A stretch of DNA of 33,471 nt. Source: Zoogloeaceae bacterium (GTDB lineage: Bacteria; Pseudomonadota; Gammaproteobacteria; Burkholderiales; Rhodocyclaceae). Under the pieces are notes generated by a model. The model was given only the letters and a program-made list of their open reading frames with translations, was not told the DNA's origin and searched no databases. Position numbers and translations under genes: made by a program. Numbering within the stretch: the first letter of the stretch is position 1; each line of letters opens with the position of its first letter. Of this stretch, positions 30,770-33,471 are shown one piece after another. The stretch lies in assembly GCA_031290955.1 (NCBI GenBank), contig JAISLJ010000146.1:1-33471 (forward strand), in the 5' to 3' direction.

Positions 30770-32926
30770 TTACGGGCGACCAGGTCGCTTCATACAAGTA
30801 CGGGCCTTGGCGACCAGATCGCAGATGACAGGTGAAGTGTCCTGGGCATAGCGGCGCTCAAATTCGACGAGGACGGCGAAGGATTCCTCAAGCTTGTACA
30901 GTTTCACCGCCAAGGCGATTCCTTTGGAAAAGAGCGCATTGGCGACCGACTCGCGCACGGCGGGCGAAGTGTCCTGACCATAGCGACGGTCGATCTCGTC
31001 ATAGACGGAGATGCAGTCCTGAGCCTTGTCTTGCCGTCCAAGGGCCATGCCTTTGCAGAAGAGCGCATCGGCGACGTGCTCGCGCACAGCGGACGAGGTG
31101 TCCTGACCATAACGACGGTCGATCTCGTCATAGACGGCAATGCTTTTCTCGATCTTGCCTTGCTGCTCAAAGGTATAACCTTTTCGGAAAAGTGTCCGGG
31201 CAACACATCCGCGCACAGCGGGCGAGGTATCCTGACCATAACGACGGTCGATCTCGTCATAGATGGCGATGCTCTCCTTGGCTTTGCCTTGCCGTCCAAG
31301 GGTAAACCCTTTCATGAAAAAAGCATTAACTCCCAGCTCGCGCAGGTCGGGCGAAGTGCTCTGAGCGCAATGGCGGACGATTTTGTCGAAAATAGCGAAG
31401 GCATCTTCCTGCCTGTCCTGCTGGAACAGGTTCACACCCTTGTCGTACAAGGCATGAAGGGCAGCCTCTTCCTTGCTCCAGCTCCGCTGTTTCTGGGTGA
31501 TGTCTTTGTAAGTAAGTGCCGTGGCGACCTGCTCGCGCACATCGGGCGATGTATCCTTTCCGTAGCGGCTTTCGACTTCACCAAAGGCAATGATGGCTTC
31601 TTCCTGCTTGCCCTGCTGTGTCAAGACTACGCCTTTGTTGAGCAGCGCCGCAGCAGCCTGATTGCGCACGGCGGGCAAGGAATCCTGCGCATAACGGCGT
31701 TCGATTTCATCGAAGATGGCAATGGCTTCTTCCAGCTTGCCCTGCTGGATGAAAGCCGCGCCTTTGTAGAGAAGCGTTGTGGCGACCTGCTCGCGCAGAT
31801 CAGGCGAGGGATCTTCCCCGTAACGGCGGACAATTTCGTCATAGACGGCGATCTGCTCCTCAACCTTGCCTAACTGCTTCAGAAGTGCGCTTTTTTTGTC
31901 GAACACTCTTCGCAGCACTTCCTGCAGGTCGGGAAGTGAATCCTCACCATAGCGGCGAATAATTTCGTCATAGACGGCGATGATTGACTCCGCAAATCTG
32001 TCCTGCTGCAGCATGGTCGAAGCCTTGTTGTAGAGTGCCGCGACAACGTGTCTGTGCGCATCGGGAGAGGTATCTTCCCCGTAACGGCGGACAATTTCGT
32101 CATAGACGGCGATTTGTTCCTCAACCTTGCCCAACTGCTTCAGAAGTGCGCTTTTTTTGTCGAACACTCTTCGCAGCACTTCCTGCAGGTCGGGAAATGA
32201 ATCCTCACCATAGCGGCGAATAATTTCGTCATAGACGGCGATGATTGGCTCTGCAACCCTGCCCTGTTGCAGCATGATCGAAGCCTTGTTATAGAGCGCC
32301 GTGGCAACGTGTGTGCGCACATCGGGAGAGGTATCTTTCCCGTAACGGCGATCAATCTCGTTAAAGATGGTGAAGGCTTCCCGGCGCGCCCGGGGACTTC
32401 CTCCGCATCGCTTGTCCTGTTGCAGCAGGGCCATACCTGCCTTGACAAGTTCCAAGACTTCATCCGCGCTTGTTGCCTGCGCTGCCTCCGGATCGAATTC
32501 CGATTGATAGCGCCGTCCCTCTTCCTCCGGCAACGGCGTACCCTTGGCCGGGAGATACACGTCCTGCATCGCATCGTAGGCATCCAGCCCGGATTGCCGC
32601 GCCAGCGGAAGCAGCACCATCAGGAATTCCCGTACACTTCTTGTGAATTCTTCTTCGCTTCCGGCTTCCAGCGTCGGTCGCCAGAGCGCCTGTTCCCAAT
32701 TCGCCAGTTCCGTTCGTGGATCGCGGGAGAGACGAAAACGTCCCGCGCCGAACGCTTGGGCTTCCGCAAGGCGTTCCCCCAACTGCGCGAACCGGGGATT
32801 GCTCCCCACCTCCAGCGCCCGCAGACTCCGCATCGCTGCCCGCACCACGCTGATTTCCTTCACGTTCTTCGGAAGCGCTCCCGTGTGCCGCGAGCGGTCG
32901 AACAGATAGATTTCATAGGTACTCAT
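30770..32926 (-). CDS. TPR-repeat protein with a unique N-terminal domain
   Basis: The 718-aa protein begins with about 160 residues I cannot assign (MSTYEIYLFDRSRHTGALP, VRAAMRSLRALEVGSNPRFAQLGERLAEA, ELANWEQALWRP). About twelve TPR-like repeats of roughly 44 residues follow, of the form ALYNKAS-LLQQGR--EPIAVYDEIIRRYGEDTSPDLREQV. A nearly identical 264-bp unit (two repeats) occurs twice in a row. There is no signal peptide or membrane helix, so it should be cytoplasmic. Start 32926 is chosen from the family-like onset and GGGGATCAGGA just upstream; the frame is open to 32947. TPR arrays bind protein partners; none is encoded beside it. The transposase remnant begins about 140 bp away, so the region looks accessory. 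Confidence 0.8.
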   Translation of the reverse strand: MSTYEIYLFDRSRHTGALPKNVKEISVVRAAMRSLRALEVGSNPRFAQLGERLAEAQAFGAGRFRLSRDPRTELANWEQALWRPTLEAGSEEEFTRSVREFLMVLLPLARQSGLDAYDAMQDVYLPAKGTPLPEEEGRRYQSEFDPEAAQATSADEVLELVKAGMALLQQDKRCGGSPRARREAFTIFNEIDRRYGKDTSPDVRTHVATALYNKASIMLQQGRVAEPIIAVYDEIIRRYGEDSFPDLQEVLRRVFDKKSALLKQLGKVEEQIAVYDEIVRRYGEDTSPDAHRHVVAALYNKASTMLQQDRFAESIIAVYDEIIRRYGEDSLPDLQEVLRRVFDKKSALLKQLGKVEEQIAVYDEIVRRYGEDPSPDLREQVATTLLYKGAAFIQQGKLEEAIAIFDEIERRYAQDSLPAVRNQAAAALLNKGVVLTQQGKQEEAIIAFGEVESRYGKDTSPDVREQVATALTYKDITQKQRSWSKEEAALHALYDKGVNLFQQDRQEDAFAIFDKIVRHCAQSTSPDLRELGVNAFFMKGFTLGRQGKAKESIAIYDEIDRRYGQDTSPAVRGCVARTLFRKGYTFEQQGKIEKSIAVYDEIDRRYGQDTSSAVREHVADALFCKGMALGRQDKAQDCISVYDEIDRRYGQDTSPAVRESVANALFSKGIALAVKLYKLEESFAVLVEFERRYAQDTSPVICDLVAKARTCMKRPGRP
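31826..32254 (-). repeat. 264-bp tandem duplication inside the TPR gene
   Basis: The stretch from 31826 to about 31990 and the stretch from 32090 to about 32254 are almost identical over some 165 bp, with only a handful of differences, at an exact 264-bp offset (two 44-codon repeats). This DNA is much more alike than the other repeats in the gene and shows a recent in-frame duplication or gene conversion. Confidence 0.8.
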
Positions 32927-33062
32927 TCCTGATCCCCAATATGCCAACCGCCAGATTCTATCATGGCATTGCTGATTTCCAGTGGGATGAAAGAATTCAG
33001 CAGGATAACCGCGCTCTATTCTTTTTTATTGCTTTTCCTCCTGCAATATCGTCGTTCGCGGG
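32927..33062. other. Gap between TPR gene and transposase remnant
   Basis: AT-rich in part (CTATTCTTTTTTATTGCTTTTCC near 33014-33037). It should hold the TPR promoter on the minus strand, but no clear boxes are seen. The junction with the insertion sequence lies near 33040-33075. Confidence 0.3.
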
Positions 33063-33471
33063 ACATTCCCGGATTTGCTGCGCCGTGCCCGCTTGTGGCG
33101 GGCAAGCGGCTATGCCCATGCCAAACAGTTTAGGCGGCTCAAACGGACGCTCAAACGGCAGCGGACGATCCTGGGCATCGTGCTGCGCGAGATTGGGCGC
33201 AAGCGACCGGAGGCGACGTTGGAGAATTCGGCGAGGATAAGCCATATGGATCATTTGTTGGCGCGCGCCGAACGGATTCGCAAGCAGCAACCCAAGGATA
33301 AAAACAAGCTCTACACCCTGCATGCGCCGGAGGTGGAATGCATCGGCAAGGGCAAGGCCAGGAAGCGCTATGAGTTTGGCGTCAAGGTAGGCATCGCGGT
33401 GACGCACAAACAAGGGTTAATCGTGGGCGCAAGAGCCTTTCCGGGCAATCCTTATGACGGACACATTCTAC
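33063..33471 (+). pseudogene. IS5-type transposase, 5'-truncated and cut by the window edge
   Basis: In the frame of 33072 the translation reads PDLLRRARLWRASGYAHAKQF, KLYTLHAPEVECIGKGKARK and YEFGVKVGIAVTHKQ, then FPGNPYDGHIL at the edge. This is the middle part of an IS5-group DDE transposase (the HAPEVECIGKGKA and PGNPYDGHT-like motifs are typical). About the first 180 residues, including the first catalytic Asp, are missing: the sequence upstream is unrelated and there is no start. The element was therefore broken on its left side. Whether the right end is intact cannot be seen. Confidence 0.85.

Overview
The window looks like a betaproteobacterial chromosome segment, probably Rhodocyclales or a near relative. 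That placement is inferred from gene content and order: hldD-cysM, pilT-pilU divergent from yggS-proC-yggT-DUF167, a class I PHA synthase, and high-GC coding sequence throughout. No rRNA, tRNA or other decisive marker is present.

Layout. (1) 1-3518, minus strand: the left part of a type I-C CRISPR-Cas operon, cas3, then cas5c, then the start of cas8c (cut by the window edge). The 190-bp gap between cas3 and cas5c holds a lone 32-nt type I-C repeat-like sequence on the opposite strand (989-1020). The sequence straight after it (1021 onward) matches, at seed positions 1-5 and 7-11, a site at 948-958. That site is preceded by TTC, the usual type I-C PAM, and lies inside the predicted cas5c promoter. 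This is the layout expected of a Cas-regulating RNA (CreR-like) through which the Cas complex would repress its own operon. It is the most interesting signal in the window. (2) 3645-5633, plus: hldD and cysM, overlapping by 4 bp. (3) 5646-8530: a small secreted protein of unknown function on minus and a large YdbH/AsmA-like envelope protein on plus, with overlapping divergent promoter elements. (4) 8565-14450, minus: an expanded WG-repeat family made of a one-module copy split by a frameshift at an 8-base homopolymer, an intact 336-aa secreted copy, and a 1473-aa protein built from four fused modules. (5) 14887-17216, minus: pilT-pilU with a rho-independent terminator. (6) 17314-19758, plus: yggS-proC-yggT-DUF167, each pair overlapping. 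(7) 19759-20234: intergenic DNA with a 192-bp dispersed element whose second copy is at 30333-30524. (8) 20235-21213, minus: a membrane-anchored protein of unknown function with a 1-nt frameshift. (9) 21244-26448, minus: arsR - aas - Tat-lipoprotein amidohydrolase - lplT, the last three joined by ATGA overlaps, with a promoter and palindrome that imply a leaderless, autoregulated arsR mRNA. (10) uspA (minus) and phaC (plus), then a nitronate monooxygenase-like gene. (11) 30770-32926, minus: a 718-aa TPR protein with a near-identical internal duplication. (12) 33063-33471: a 5'-truncated IS5-type transposase running off the edge.

How the parts relate. The housekeeping blocks (heptose and cysteine synthesis, twitching motility, proline synthesis, phospholipid remodelling, PHA storage) are conserved chromosomal genes. 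The accessory material is the CRISPR-Cas locus, the WG and TPR repeat proteins (both growing by tandem duplication), the 192-bp elements and the transposase remnant. The window ends before cas7, cas4, cas1, cas2 and the CRISPR array, so the array repeat needed to confirm the repeat-like element is not visible.
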